DNA of 64,000 bases, taken from Rhizobium sp. CSW-27. GTDB taxonomy: Bacteria; Pseudomonadota; Alphaproteobacteria; Rhizobiales; Rhizobiaceae. A program made the translations under genes and the position numbers. The notes below the pieces were generated by a model, which was given only the letters and a program-made list of their open reading frames with translations, was not told where the DNA came from and searched no databases. Location: positions 186,001-250,000 of the forward strand of contig NZ_JAHHZO010000002.1 of assembly GCF_018760785.1 (NCBI RefSeq), in the 5' to 3' direction. How positions within the stretch are numbered: the first letter of the stretch is position 1; every line of letters starts with the position of its first letter. Shown piece after piece: positions 51,294-59,741 of this stretch.

Positions 51294-52037
51294 TTCCTTC
51301 AGCGGCGCCGGCACGTCGCAGGTTTTTGCCGGATAGCGACAGAGATCGGCGATCACGCAGTGTTCGCATTCCGGCTTGCGGGCCTTGCAGGTGTAGCGCC
51401 CGTGCAGGATCAGCCAGTGATGGGCGTGGAACAGATATTCCTTCGGGATGACCCGCAGCAGGTTCTCCTCCACCGCATCCGGCGTGGTGCCCGGCGCCAT
51501 CTTCAGCCGGTTGGCGATGCGGAAGACATGGGTGTCGACGGCGAGCGTCGGAATGCCGAAGGCCATGGACATCACCACATTGGCCGTCTTGCGCCCCACG
51601 CCCGGCAGCCGCATCAGCTCCTCGCGCGTCTTCGGCACTTCGCTGCCGAACTCCTCGATCAGCATCTTCGACAGCGCGATGACGTTTTTTGCCTTGTTGC
51701 GGTAAAGCCCGATGGTCTTGATGTGTTCAATGACACCCTCTTCGCCGAGCGCCAGCATCTTTTCCGGCGTATCGGCGATCTGGAACAGCCCGCGCGTGGC
51801 GCGGTTGACACCGACATCCGTTGCCTGTGCCGAAAGCGCCACCGCCACGACGAGCGTAAACGGGTTCACATGCTCCAGTTCGCCCTTCGGCTCGGGCCGC
51901 TGTACCGAAAAGCGTCGGAAGATCTCCTGCATCTCCGCCTTCGTATAGGCGCTGCGGGCATGCCGGGTGCGGCCTCTCGCCGCGCCATTTGACTTTTGCG
52001 AAGTTTGCATGTGGGATTGCGGTTTATCAGTTGCCAT
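51246..52037 (-). CDS. nth: Endonuclease III (DNA glycosylase/AP lyase)
   Basis: A 263-residue base-excision repair enzyme removing oxidised pyrimidines. The helix-hairpin-helix with the catalytic lysine is LMRLPGVGRKTANVVMSMAF, the catalytic aspartate is in LAVDTHVFRIANR, and the [4Fe-4S] cysteines follow C-x6-C-x2-C-x5-C in CKARKPECEHCVIADLC. The N-terminus is about 35 residues longer than in E. coli Nth, as is common in alphaproteobacteria. The start at 52037 (MATDKPQ) is preferred; ATG 52010 is an alternative. Convergent 48-bp overlap with the EI24 gene; divergent from the DUF2244 gene with only 25 bp between starts. Confidence 0.94.
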   Translation of the reverse strand: MATDKPQSHMQTSQKSNGAARGRTRHARSAYTKAEMQEIFRRFSVQRPEPKGELEHVNPFTLVVAVALSAQATDVGVNRATRGLFQIADTPEKMLALGEEGVIEHIKTIGLYRNKAKNVIALSKMLIEEFGSEVPKTREELMRLPGVGRKTANVVMSMAFGIPTLAVDTHVFRIANRLKMAPGTTPDAVEENLLRVIPKEYLFHAHHWLILHGRYTCKARKPECEHCVIADLCRYPAKTCDVPAPLKELPAQMIGAAALSEGE

Positions 52038-52062
52038 ATGCACTTCTATGACAAGCCACGGG

Positions 52063-52557
52063 ATGGAAGGCAACGTGGAGAGAGACGACGAACCACCGGT
52101 TTTCGCAGCCGAACTGACGCCCTATCGTTCGCTGGGGCGGCAGGGATTTCGCGTGCTGCTTGGCATGACCGGTGTCTTCTGCCTGCTGCATGCCCTGTTT
52201 TTCGTCACGACCGGTGCCTGGCCGGTTGTCTTTTTCTTCGGGCTGGATTTCCTGCTGCTCTGGGGTGCCTTCTGGCTGAACTATCGCTCCGGGCGCGCTC
52301 GCGAGGAGGTGACGGTATCGCGCACCGATGTGTCGATCCGCAAGTTCTCCCCGGCGGGGCGGATGGTGGAGCATCACTTCAACCCGTTCTGGGCACGGTT
52401 TCGCGTGCGCCGGCACCAGGAATTCGGCATCACCTCCATGCATGTGACCGGTGAGGGCCGGCGCACCGACATCGGCTCCTTCCTCAATCCGGATGACCGG
52501 GAAAGTTTCGCCAAGGCATTTCGCGGCGCGCTGGCAACCGTCAGGCAACGGATCTGA
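52063..52557 (+). CDS. DUF2244-family integral membrane protein
   Basis: A 164-residue protein with two adjacent membrane helices (about residues 32-75: LLGMTGVFCLLHALFFVTTG and VVFFFGLDFLLLWGAFWL) followed by a soluble domain with the DUF2244 features EEVTVSRTDVSIRKFSPAG, WARFRVRR and GSFLNPDDRESFAKAFRGAL. The family is widespread in alphaproteobacteria, often near nth or cytochrome oxidase genes, and has no known function. ATG 52063 was chosen; ATG 52048 and GTG 52075 (with AAGG upstream) are alternatives. Its promoter must overlap that of nth. Confidence 0.8.
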   Translation: MEGNVERDDEPPVFAAELTPYRSLGRQGFRVLLGMTGVFCLLHALFFVTTGAWPVVFFFGLDFLLLWGAFWLNYRSGRAREEVTVSRTDVSIRKFSPAGRMVEHHFNPFWARFRVRRHQEFGITSMHVTGEGRRTDIGSFLNPDDRESFAKAFRGALATVRQRI

Positions 52558-52682
52558 TACGGTACCGCTCCGTCGTTTCGCGGCGGCAGGCACGACAGAG
52601 ATCGCAAGGCCCGTCGGCAAGCCCTGGGGATTGAACGGAGTTCAGCATCCCGCAGCCCAGGGCCTCAGGCATGTGACCAGCC

Positions 52683-53819
52683 TTAATGCGCGACCTGTTC
52701 CGCTTTTGACGGCGCTGCCTGCTGGTCCGGCTTCGGGCCAGGCGCAGGCTTTTCCTGGCTCGGGGCGGCAACCTTGATCGGGTCGATGCCGTCCTGTCCC
52801 GGTCCATGCGGTTCCGTCGCGACAGGCTTGGCTGCGGGCTGCGCCAGCACGGCCGTCTCCTCGCTCCCGAAAACCATGGAGGTCACGCGGGCGAACAGAC
52901 CGGGCGGCTCTGCCTGTGGCGGAGCGTTCGCACCGGCAGCCTCGGGCGCCGGCGCAGGGGCGCCGTCGCCGCCGGCGTGGCCATCTTCCTTCTTTTCCGC
53001 GCCGAAGATCATGCTGGTCAGCGAGCCGAGCAGGCCGCCGTCTTCAACCTCACCCTCGGGCGCCTTGGCAGCAGGTTCGCTGCCGTGCTCGCCACCGGCC
53101 GCCGGGGCGTGATCGCCGCCGGCTTCCCCATGTCCGTCCCCGGTCTTCTTGGCTTCGCCCGCTTCGCCGGCATGGCTGTCTGCCGCGCCATGGCCACCGC
53201 CATGCGCATCGTTTTTCTTGCCCTTGCCGGCGCCGTGCGCGTCACCGGCGTCTTCGGTCACCGGCGATACGCAGTCGGCCCTGTCTGTGAGGGCGGCCGA
53301 CAGCCTCTCCACCTCTTCCGGCGGCGGATCGATCCGCGTGCCGAAGAATTCGCCATTGGCCGTGGCATGTCCGTCCACATAGAAGGCCGAATAGGTGATG
53401 TCGGAAGGATCGGGTGCCTTGGACAGATCGGGGATGTAGACCACCTGTGCGCCGATCGCCCGGCCGCGCATGGCCGCGCGCTGGGTGGGGCCTGCCTTGT
53501 CCAGCACGGTGACCTGAACCAGATCGGCTTTTTCGCCTTCCTGCACCGCCTTTGCCACCCGCAGCGCCGTCTTCAGCCGCGCGGGGCCGTCGCCGCCCTG
53601 GGTGAACACATATTTGCGGACCCAGTACCGATGGTCGCGCTTGATCTTGACCAGTTGCAGCGTCGTGCATTCCAGGCCGTTGATCTCTTCATAGGGAGGC
53701 CCCAGGATCGTGTCCGCACCAATATACAGGGCGACCGCGCCGCTGCCGCCACCCAGCAGGATGACGCCGCCCAGCACGACCACGAGCTTTCGTGACAGCC
53801 GTATCTTGAGGCCTTTCAC
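52683..53819 (-). CDS. Membrane-anchored protein of unknown function with a duplicated C-terminal motif
   Basis: A 378-residue protein not recognised beyond being rhizobial in style. A single N-terminal membrane helix (about residues 10-33, RKLVVVLGGVILLGGGSGAV) is followed by a folded periplasmic domain of about 150 residues containing two cysteines (LECTTLQL and RADCVSPV), YVFTQGGDGPARLKTALRVA and YVDGHATANGEFFGT. The rest is Gly/His/Ala/Pro-rich and probably disordered. Within it GLLGSLTSMIFGAEK (about 262-276) and GLFARVTSMVFGSEE (about 307-321) are two copies of one amphipathic motif. GTG 53819 has GGAG upstream. No cotranscribed neighbour is evident. Confidence 0.75.
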   Translation of the reverse strand: MKGLKIRLSRKLVVVLGGVILLGGGSGAVALYIGADTILGPPYEEINGLECTTLQLVKIKRDHRYWVRKYVFTQGGDGPARLKTALRVAKAVQEGEKADLVQVTVLDKAGPTQRAAMRGRAIGAQVVYIPDLSKAPDPSDITYSAFYVDGHATANGEFFGTRIDPPPEEVERLSAALTDRADCVSPVTEDAGDAHGAGKGKKNDAHGGGHGAADSHAGEAGEAKKTGDGHGEAGGDHAPAAGGEHGSEPAAKAPEGEVEDGGLLGSLTSMIFGAEKKEDGHAGGDGAPAPAPEAAGANAPPQAEPPGLFARVTSMVFGSEETAVLAQPAAKPVATEPHGPGQDGIDPIKVAAPSQEKPAPGPKPDQQAAPSKAEQVAH

Positions 53820-53971
53820 GCCCGGAACTCCGGCATGCTGAACTCCACTCAACGCAAAACAGGGACCATGGTAGTGGCGGTCATCCTCGCCCATGAGCGT
53901 TGAAGAAGCTTTAAGCCGGCGCTTTTCTTGCCCGTCGGTTCGGGCTGCCCTTGCTTTATGGTCTCAAGTTT

Positions 53972-53988
53972 TTGCGAATGATTTGCAA
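53972..53988. promoter_or_regulatory. Candidate Mur/Fur-type operator 1 upstream of sitA
   Basis: TTGCGAATGATTTGCAA, a dyad with one mismatch, overlapping or just upstream of a TTGACA box at 53994-53999. Nearly the same sequence recurs at 54025-54041. Manganese-responsive Mur sites control sitABCD in rhizobia. Confidence 0.6.
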
Positions 53989-53993
53989 TAGCG

Positions 53994-54025
53994 TTGACAA
54001 CGCTGGCAAAGGCGTTAGCTTATAT
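53994..54025 (+). promoter_or_regulatory. Probable sitA promoter
   Basis: A consensus TTGACA at 53994-53999 and a TA-rich region TTATAT ending at 54025; spacing is longer than ideal for that hexamer (20 nt), with GCTTAT at 18 nt as the alternative. It is framed by the two operator-like dyads. Confidence 0.45.
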
Positions 54026-54041
54026 TGCAAATGAGTTGCAA
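54025..54041. promoter_or_regulatory. Candidate Mur/Fur-type operator 2 upstream of sitA
   Basis: TTGCAAATGAGTTGCAA, a perfect TTGCAA-N5-TTGCAA dyad overlapping the likely -10/start region, 15 bp before the sitA GTG. It matches operator 1 at 15 of 17 positions. Confidence 0.65.
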
Positions 54042-54056
54042 GAGAGGGTTAATGCC

Positions 54057-54947
54057 GTGCGAATACGCCTGCTTGCTGCCCTGTCGCTGGCGGTAACCGG
54101 CCTTCTGGCCGCGCCGGCCCTGGCTGCCGGAAAGCCGAAGGTCGTCACGACCTTCACCATCATCGCCGACATGGCGAAGAACGTGGCGGGTGATGCCGCG
54201 GAGGTGGAAAGCATCACCAAGCCTGGTGCCGAGATCCACAATTACCAGCCGACCCCGCGCGATATCCTGCGCGCCCGCGATGCAGACCTCGTGCTGCGCA
54301 ACGGGCTGAACCTCGAGCAGTGGTTCGAGAAATTCCTCGTCAATCTCGGCACGGTGCCGAGCGTCACTGTGTCGGACGGCGTGGAGCCGATGGCGATTGC
54401 CGGCGGCGCCTATCAGGGCAAGCCCAATCCGCATGCCTGGATGTCGCCTGCCAACGGGCTGATCTATGTGGAAAACATCCGCGCCGCACTGAGCCGGATC
54501 GATCCCGCCCATGCCGATGTCTATGCCGCCAATGCGAAGGCCTATTCCGACCAGATCCGCGCGACGGTCCAGCCGATCCGCGATCTGCTGGCGACATTGC
54601 CGCAGGACCAGCGCTGGCTGGTGACGAGCGAGGGCGCCTTCTCGTACCTCGCCCGCGATTTCGGTCTGAAGGAGCTTTATCTCTGGCCGGTCAATGCCGA
54701 CAGCCAGGGCACGCCGCAGCAGGTGAAGGCGGTGATCGACGCCATGCGCGACAACCGCATCGGCGTGATCTTCTCCGAAAGCACGGTTTCGCCCGATCCC
54801 GCCAGGCAGGTGGCGCGGGAGACCGGCGCGACCTATGGCGGCGTGCTGTATGTCGACAGCCTCAGCGATCCGGATGGCCCCGTTCCCACGTATCTGGAAC
54901 TGTTGAAGGTCACCACGCAGACGATCGCAAAGGGGCTTGCGTCATGA
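54057..54947 (+). CDS. sitA: Manganese/iron ABC transporter, substrate-binding protein
   Basis: A 296-residue cluster A-I metal-binding protein. A signal peptide (about residues 1-24, [20 protein letters not shown]) leads into [21 protein letters not shown]. Metal ligands are expected at the histidine in [10 protein letters not shown], the histidine in NPHAWMSP, the glutamate in [15 protein letters not shown] and the aspartate late in the chain. It lacks a histidine-rich loop, which favours Mn/Fe over Zn. GAGAGGG precedes GTG 54057. First gene of sitABCD behind two Mur-type dyads; its stop overlaps the sitB start. Confidence 0.9.
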   Translation: MRIRLLAALSLAVTGLLAAPALAAGKPKVVTTFTIIADMAKNVAGDAAEVESITKPGAEIHNYQPTPRDILRARDADLVLRNGLNLEQWFEKFLVNLGTVPSVTVSDGVEPMAIAGGAYQGKPNPHAWMSPANGLIYVENIRAALSRIDPAHADVYAANAKAYSDQIRATVQPIRDLLATLPQDQRWLVTSEGAFSYLARDFGLKELYLWPVNADSQGTPQQVKAVIDAMRDNRIGVIFSESTVSPDPARQVARETGATYGGVLYVDSLSDPDGPVPTYLELLKVTTQTIAKGLAS

Positions 54948-55852
54948 TGATGGGAAAGGTGAAACGGCAGTCGCAGGGGCTTGTCGTCACGGATGTGACG
55001 GTTTCCTATCGCAACGGCCACACCGCCCTGCGTCATGCCAGCTTTTCCGTGCCGAAGGGCACCATCACCGCACTGGTCGGCGTCAACGGTGCCGGCAAAT
55101 CCACGCTGTTCAAGGCCATCATGGGCTTCGTGTCGCTGTCCGGTGGCTCGGTCGAGATCCTCGGCATGCCGGCCCGCGAGGCGCTGCGGAAGAATCTTGT
55201 CGCCTATGTGCCGCAGGCGGAAGAGGTGGACTGGAATTTTCCGGTTCTGGTGGAAGACGTGGTGATGATGGGCCGTTACGGCCACATGAATTTCCTGCGC
55301 ATTCCCTCCCGCCGCGACCACCAGATGGTGACCGAGGCGCTGCGCCGGGTGAACATGGAGGCCTTCCGCAAGCGCCAGATCGGCGAGCTTTCCGGCGGCC
55401 AGCGCAAACGCGTGTTCCTCGCCCGGGCGCTGGCGCAGGAGGGTCAGGTCATCCTGCTGGACGAGCCCTTCACCGGCGTTGACGTGACGACCGAGGAACA
55501 GATCATCGCGCTGCTGAAATCACTGCGCGACGAGGGCCGGGTGATGCTGGTCTCCACTCACAATCTCGGCAGCGTGCCGGACTTTTGTGATCGCACCGTC
55601 TTCGTCAAGGGCACCGTGATTGCCCATGGCCGCACGGAAGACACCTTCAACGAACAGAATCTTGAAAAAGCCTTCGGCGGCGTGTTGCGCCATTTCATCC
55701 TCGGCGGCGCCGAACTGCATGATGACGACGACGCCCGCCATGTGCGGGTCATCACCGATGACGAGCGGCCCTTCGTGACCTATGGCGATGGCACGACCGG
55801 CACGGTGAAGGCAAAGTCGCGGGAAAGGGCCGATGCTCCAGACGCTTCTTGA
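54944..55852 (+). CDS. sitB: Manganese/iron ABC transporter, ATP-binding protein
   Basis: A 302-residue ATPase. Walker [19 protein letters not shown], signature [17 protein letters not shown] and Walker [13 protein letters not shown] are complete. The segment [25 protein letters not shown] is typical of the Mn/Zn/Fe chelate subfamily. The C-terminal 55 residues, with [17 protein letters not shown], extend beyond the ATPase core and are acidic. It overlaps sitA by 4 bp (54944-54947; two further ATGs follow at 54947 and 54950) and sitC by 20 bp. Confidence 0.92.
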   Translation: MMMGKVKRQSQGLVVTDVTVSYRNGHTALRHASFSVPKGTITALVGVNGAGKSTLFKAIMGFVSLSGGSVEILGMPAREALRKNLVAYVPQAEEVDWNFPVLVEDVVMMGRYGHMNFLRIPSRRDHQMVTEALRRVNMEAFRKRQIGELSGGQRKRVFLARALAQEGQVILLDEPFTGVDVTTEEQIIALLKSLRDEGRVMLVSTHNLGSVPDFCDRTVFVKGTVIAHGRTEDTFNEQNLEKAFGGVLRHFILGGAELHDDDDARHVRVITDDERPFVTYGDGTTGTVKAKSRERADAPDAS

Positions 55853-56693
55853 GCCCTTCACCTATGGCTACATGCTGAATGCGATCTGGGTCAGCACGCT
55901 CGTCGGCTGCGTCTGCGGCTTTCTCTCTGCCTATCTGATGCTGAAGGGCTGGTCGCTGATCGGTGACGCTCTCTCGCATGCCATCGTGCCGGGTGTTGCC
56001 GGCGCCTATATGCTGGGTCTTCCCTTCGCGCTCGGCGCCTTTCTGTCCGGTGGGCTGGCCGCGGCCGCCATGCTGTTCCTCAACCAGCGCACGCGGCTGA
56101 AGGAGGACGCCATCATCGGGCTGATCTTCACCTCCTTCTTTGGCCTCGGCCTGTTCATGGTCTCGCTCTCGCCGACCTCGGTGAACATCCAGACCATCGT
56201 GCTCGGCAATATTCTCGCCATCACCCCGGAGGATACGCTGCAGCTGGTACTGATCGGCGGCATCAGCCTTGTCGTGCTGGCGCTGAAATGGAAGGATCTG
56301 ATGGTGGCCTTCTTCGACGAGAACCATGCCCGCACCATCGGCCTCAGACCCGACCTTTTGAAGGCGATGTTCTTCACGCTGCTCGCCGCCTCGACCGTGG
56401 CCGCGCTGCAGACGGTCGGCGCCTTTCTGGTGGTGGCCATGGTCGTCACTCCGGGTGCCACCGCCTATCTGCTGACGGACCGTTTCGAGCGGCTGATCCT
56501 GCTCGCCGCCGCCATCGGTGCCGCGACAAGTTTCCTCGGCGCCTATGCAAGCTATTTCCTCAACGGCGCGACAGGCGGCATCATCGTCGTGCTGCAGACG
56601 CTGATCTTTCTGGCAGCCTTCGTTCTTGCGCCGAAGCATGGTCTGCTCGCGGCCCGCCGCAAGCGGGCTCTGGCGCTGGAGGAGGCCGCATGA
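55833..56693 (+). CDS. sitC: Manganese/iron ABC transporter permease SitC
   Basis: A 286-residue ABC-3 family permease with about eight hydrophobic segments. Family features are [34 protein letters not shown] near the start, [20 protein letters not shown] and [22 protein letters not shown]. It overlaps sitB by 20 bp and sitD by 4 bp, so all four genes form one translationally coupled unit. With SitD it forms the membrane channel. Confidence 0.93.
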   Translation: MLQTLLEPFTYGYMLNAIWVSTLVGCVCGFLSAYLMLKGWSLIGDALSHAIVPGVAGAYMLGLPFALGAFLSGGLAAAAMLFLNQRTRLKEDAIIGLIFTSFFGLGLFMVSLSPTSVNIQTIVLGNILAITPEDTLQLVLIGGISLVVLALKWKDLMVAFFDENHARTIGLRPDLLKAMFFTLLAASTVAALQTVGAFLVVAMVVTPGATAYLLTDRFERLILLAAAIGAATSFLGAYASYFLNGATGGIIVVLQTLIFLAAFVLAPKHGLLAARRKRALALEEAA

Positions 56694-57541
56694 GCGATCT
56701 GCTTGCCATGGCTCTGTTGCCCTTCCAGCTTCCCTTCATGCAGAACGCCTTCCTTGTGACGCTGATGATCGCCGTGCCGATGGCGATGCTCTCCTGCCTT
56801 CTGGTGCTGAAGGGCTGGTCGCTGATGGGGGATGCGGTCTCGCATGCCGTGCTGCCAGGCGTCGTGCTCGCCTACATGCTCTCGCTGCCGCTCAGCCTCG
56901 GCGCCTTTGTGGCTGGCCTCGCCTGCGCGCTTGCCACCGGATACCTCAAGGAAAACAGCCGCATCAAGGAGGATACGGTGCTCGGCATCGTCTTTTCCGG
57001 CATGTTCGGGCTCGGCCTCGTGATGTTCGTCGCGGTGCAAAGCGACGTGCATCTCGACCACATCCTGTTCGGCGACATGCTCGGCATCGCGCCGCAGGAT
57101 CTGATCGAAACAGGGCTGATCGCGCTGGCCAGCACTCTCTTCCTCGGCATCCTGCGCAAGGACCTCCTGCTGCACGCCTTCGATGCACAGCACGCCCGCG
57201 CCATCGGCCTGCCGGTGCGCCTCCTGCATTACGGACTGCTGGCGGTTCTCTCGCTGACAGTGGTCGGCGCGCTGAGCGCGATCGGCATCATCCTCTCCGT
57301 CGCCTTCCTCGTCGCCCCCGGCGCCATCGCCTTTCTGCTGACGCGGCGGTTCGCTGCCATGCTGATGGCCGCCATCGCCATCGCCACCGGCTGCACCATC
57401 TTCGGCATCCTGTTCGCCTTCTTCATCGACAGCGCCCCGGCGCCCACCATCGTGCTGCTGATGACGGGCGTGTTTCTGGTAGCGTTTGTGCGTCAAACAT
57501 GGCTATCGTCTCTGCAATCCAGGGACGAGACATCAGGATAG
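56690..57541 (+). CDS. sitD: Manganese/iron ABC transporter permease SitD
   Basis: A 283-residue ABC-3 permease paralogous to SitC: LVLKGWSLMGDAVSHAVLPGVVLAYML and SRIKEDTVLGIVFSGMFGLGL match SitC segment by segment. About eight membrane segments. The ATG at 56690 overlaps the sitC stop codon. The downstream RusA-like gene begins only 7 bp after this stop, so it may receive transcription from the sit operon. Confidence 0.92.
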   Translation: MSDLLAMALLPFQLPFMQNAFLVTLMIAVPMAMLSCLLVLKGWSLMGDAVSHAVLPGVVLAYMLSLPLSLGAFVAGLACALATGYLKENSRIKEDTVLGIVFSGMFGLGLVMFVAVQSDVHLDHILFGDMLGIAPQDLIETGLIALASTLFLGILRKDLLLHAFDAQHARAIGLPVRLLHYGLLAVLSLTVVGALSAIGIILSVAFLVAPGAIAFLLTRRFAAMLMAAIAIATGCTIFGILFAFFIDSAPAPTIVLLMTGVFLVAFVRQTWLSSLQSRDETSG

Positions 57542-57548
57542 CGGCGGG

Positions 57549-57971
57549 ATGTGGCCAGATCTTCCGTTCGAGTTCATCGTCGAAGGAACTGCCGTCAGCC
57601 AGCAAGGATCGCCGCAGGCGAAGGAAAACTGGAAGATGTCCATTCGGCAGGCAGCACGGCGCGCGCTGCCGGAAGGTTCATGGCTGGTCACCGATCCGGT
57701 CGCCGTCACAATATTCCTGTTCCCTCAGGCCGAGATGCAGGGAGACATAGACAATCGGGTGAAGCCGATCCTCGACGCCATGATTGCCTGCGTCTATAGC
57801 GACGATGCACTCGTGGAGCGCATCGTGGTTCAGAAATTTGAGCCGCAGCGGATATTCGCGTTTCGCAATCCATCGGCGATCCTGGCTGAGGCGTTGGACG
57901 CACATCTGCCTGTCGTCTATATTCGGGTGACGGATAACCTACATGAGGAACTGGCAACATGGGTAGCATAG
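57549..57971 (+). CDS. RusA-family endonuclease-like protein
   Basis: A 140-residue protein with the RusA (Holliday-junction resolvase) core. The catalytic acids are visible: GDIDNRVKPILDAMI with D66, D68 and D76, and YSDDALVERI with D85/D86, followed by basic residues. The N-terminus FEFIVEGTAVSQQGSPQAK replaces the usual GxPxPKxRPR start, so substrate handling may differ. RusA proteins are normally prophage-borne resolvases; no other phage gene is nearby. The start ATG 57549 follows AGGATAG. Its last 13 bp overlap the next gene, suggesting that the two act together. Confidence 0.78.
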   Translation: MWPDLPFEFIVEGTAVSQQGSPQAKENWKMSIRQAARRALPEGSWLVTDPVAVTIFLFPQAEMQGDIDNRVKPILDAMIACVYSDDALVERIVVQKFEPQRIFAFRNPSAILAEALDAHLPVVYIRVTDNLHEELATWVA

Positions 57972-58582
57972 CTTCCAGCGACACGCGTGCCCTGTCCGTT
58001 ATGTCGGGCCGGTGGGAAAAGCTCGGTTACCAACTTGTCATCGCGCCGGATCCAAATGACTTACCGGATTTCCTCCGTCCACTGAAACCGCAGGCGATCG
58101 CCATCAACCGGTTACCCAGGCTCGCGATTTTCGTCATGCGGACGCAGAACCAGAACAGCGACATCAGGCTCGGCCAAATGCGAACCGTCTTCGAGGCTCA
58201 TCCCGAGTGGCAGATGGAGGTCGTGTATGACACGCAGGAGACCATAGAGCTTGAACGCGTAGCGCCAGGCGAACTGAAAAGCGCCATCAACAGTCTGGAA
58301 GCTCTTGCCTCGGTCGAGCCCCGCGCAGCCGTCCTTCTGGGATGGAGCGTGATCGAGGCTGCGACGCGGCGTCTTGAACCGGACCTTGCGGATCGTGGCT
58401 TGCCACCTGCTTCTCTGGTGGAACTGCTGATTTCGAGTGGACACCTGGAACAGCAGGATGGGGAGCCAATGCGGCGCCTCGCACGAATGCGCAACGCTCT
58501 CGCCCACGGACAGCTCGACACCGTCCCCGTGCCCTCCGACATCGACTATCTGCTTGCGACGGCCAGACGACTGGCGGCCTGA
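57959..58582 (+). CDS. Probable degenerate REase-AHJR-like / HEPN two-domain protein
   Basis: A 207-residue protein. Residues about 15-92 resemble the REase-AHJR-like fold (GYQLVIAPDPNDLPDFLRPL at the start, then HPEWQMEVVYD), but the expected nuclease residues are missing: the usual D-L-I-A is QAIA (45-48) and the E-x-K strand reads AIFVM. Residues about 105-207 are helical and carry RNALAHG, an R-x4-H motif (R178, H183) of HEPN ribonuclease-type domains. It overlaps the RusA-like gene by 13 bp and ends at a terminator. A defence or RNA-processing role is plausible; the fold assignment is by eye. Confidence 0.6.
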   Translation: MGSIASSDTRALSVMSGRWEKLGYQLVIAPDPNDLPDFLRPLKPQAIAINRLPRLAIFVMRTQNQNSDIRLGQMRTVFEAHPEWQMEVVYDTQETIELERVAPGELKSAINSLEALASVEPRAAVLLGWSVIEAATRRLEPDLADRGLPPASLVELLISSGHLEQQDGEPMRRLARMRNALAHGQLDTVPVPSDIDYLLATARRLAA

Positions 58583-58589
58583 AACAAAA

Positions 58590-58622
58590 AAAACGGCCCG
58601 CCGCAGGGAGGCGAGCCGTTTT
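58590..58622. terminator. Bidirectional terminator between the REase-HEPN gene and tal
   Basis: Stem AAAACGGC / GCCGTTTT (58590-58597, 58615-58622), with further pairing of CCGCC and GGCG inside, and A-runs on one side and T on the other so it works for both convergent genes. Confidence 0.85.
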
Positions 58623-58646
58623 CCGGAAACGAGGCTGGCGCGGAGA

Positions 58647-59606
58647 TCAGGCGGCAGCCAGTTCCTTCTTGACCATTTCGCGCAGCGCCAGGAGATCCTT
58701 GGCGAAGGCGCGGATGCCTTCCGACAGCTTTTCGGTAGCCATCGCATCCTCGTTCAGCATCCAGCGGAAGGTCTTCTCGTCGATCGGCTGGAACGGATCC
58801 TCGGTGATGTTGTCCGGCGAGAGCTTGCGCTCCAGCGTGCCTTCGGCCTTGTCAAGCTCGTCCAGCAGTGCCGGGCTGATCGTCAGGCGGTCGCAGCCGG
58901 CCAGCGCTTCGATTTCGCCGGCATTGCGGAAGGAGGCGCCCATGACGATCGTGTTGATGCCGTTCGCCTTGTAGTAATTGTAGATCTGGCGCACCGAAAT
59001 GACGCCCGGATCGGTCTCGGACGTGTAGTCCTGGCCGGTCGACTTCTTGTACCAGTCGAGAATGCGGCCGACGAAGGGCGAGATCAGGAAGGCCTTGGCA
59101 TCGGCGCAGGCAATCGCCTGGGCCTTGGAGAAGAGCAGCGTCAGGTTGCAGTCGATGCCTTCGGTCTGCAGCACTTCCGCTGCCTTGATGCCTTCCCAGG
59201 TGGAGGCAAGCTTGATCAGGATGCGGTCGCGCTCGATGCCGCGCTCCTTGTAGGCGGCGATGATGCCGCGTGCCTTGGTGATCGAGGCTTCGGTGTCGAA
59301 GGAGAGGTCGGCGTCCACTTCAGTGGAGACGCGGCCGGGAACCAGTTCGGCGAGTGCCGCGCCGACGGAGATGGCCAGACGATCGGCAACCGCTGCAATC
59401 ACCGCCTCGGAGGAACCGTTCTGGCTCTTGCCCCAGGTGACGGCTTCCTTGACGCGATCGGCAAAGACGGGCGTGCCGAGCGCCTTCAGCACGATTGTCG
59501 GGTTGGTGGTGCAATCCACCGGCTTCAGGCGTGCAACAGCCTCGATGTCGCCGGTATCGGCAACCACCGTGGTCATGGAACGCAGTTGTTCAAGCTTGGA
59601 GGCCAT
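58647..59606 (-). CDS. tal: Transaldolase (TalB type)
   Basis: A 319-residue transaldolase of the classical subfamily, linking pentose phosphates and glycolysis by moving a dihydroxyacetone unit. Motifs: [33 protein letters not shown], the Schiff-base lysine in [16 protein letters not shown], and [26 protein letters not shown] precedes the ATG. It is divergent from a SorC-family regulator across 135 bp, a possible regulatory pairing. Confidence 0.95.
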   Translation of the reverse strand: MASKLEQLRSMTTVVADTGDIEAVARLKPVDCTTNPTIVLKALGTPVFADRVKEAVTWGKSQNGSSEAVIAAVADRLAISVGAALAELVPGRVSTEVDADLSFDTEASITKARGIIAAYKERGIERDRILIKLASTWEGIKAAEVLQTEGIDCNLTLLFSKAQAIACADAKAFLISPFVGRILDWYKKSTGQDYTSETDPGVISVRQIYNYYKANGINTIVMGASFRNAGEIEALAGCDRLTISPALLDELDKAEGTLERKLSPDNITEDPFQPIDEKTFRWMLNEDAMATEKLSEGIRAFAKDLLALREMVKKELAAA

Positions 59607-59741
59607 CGGAATTCCTCAGGGTTTTCGATCTGGTGGAAGGACGGCAGTCGTCCTCCGTCATCCTCACTATCTGCGCGCGCCCGCGCGAATGTCAAGGACA
59701 TTTGCCCATCACATTTGACATTTGTTCCATCCCTGTCGATA

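Noticed and set aside
57549-58582. Prophage remnant around the RusA-like gene
   Set aside because: No integrase, structural or lysis genes and no attachment repeats nearby; codon use and G+C look only slightly lower than the neighbours.
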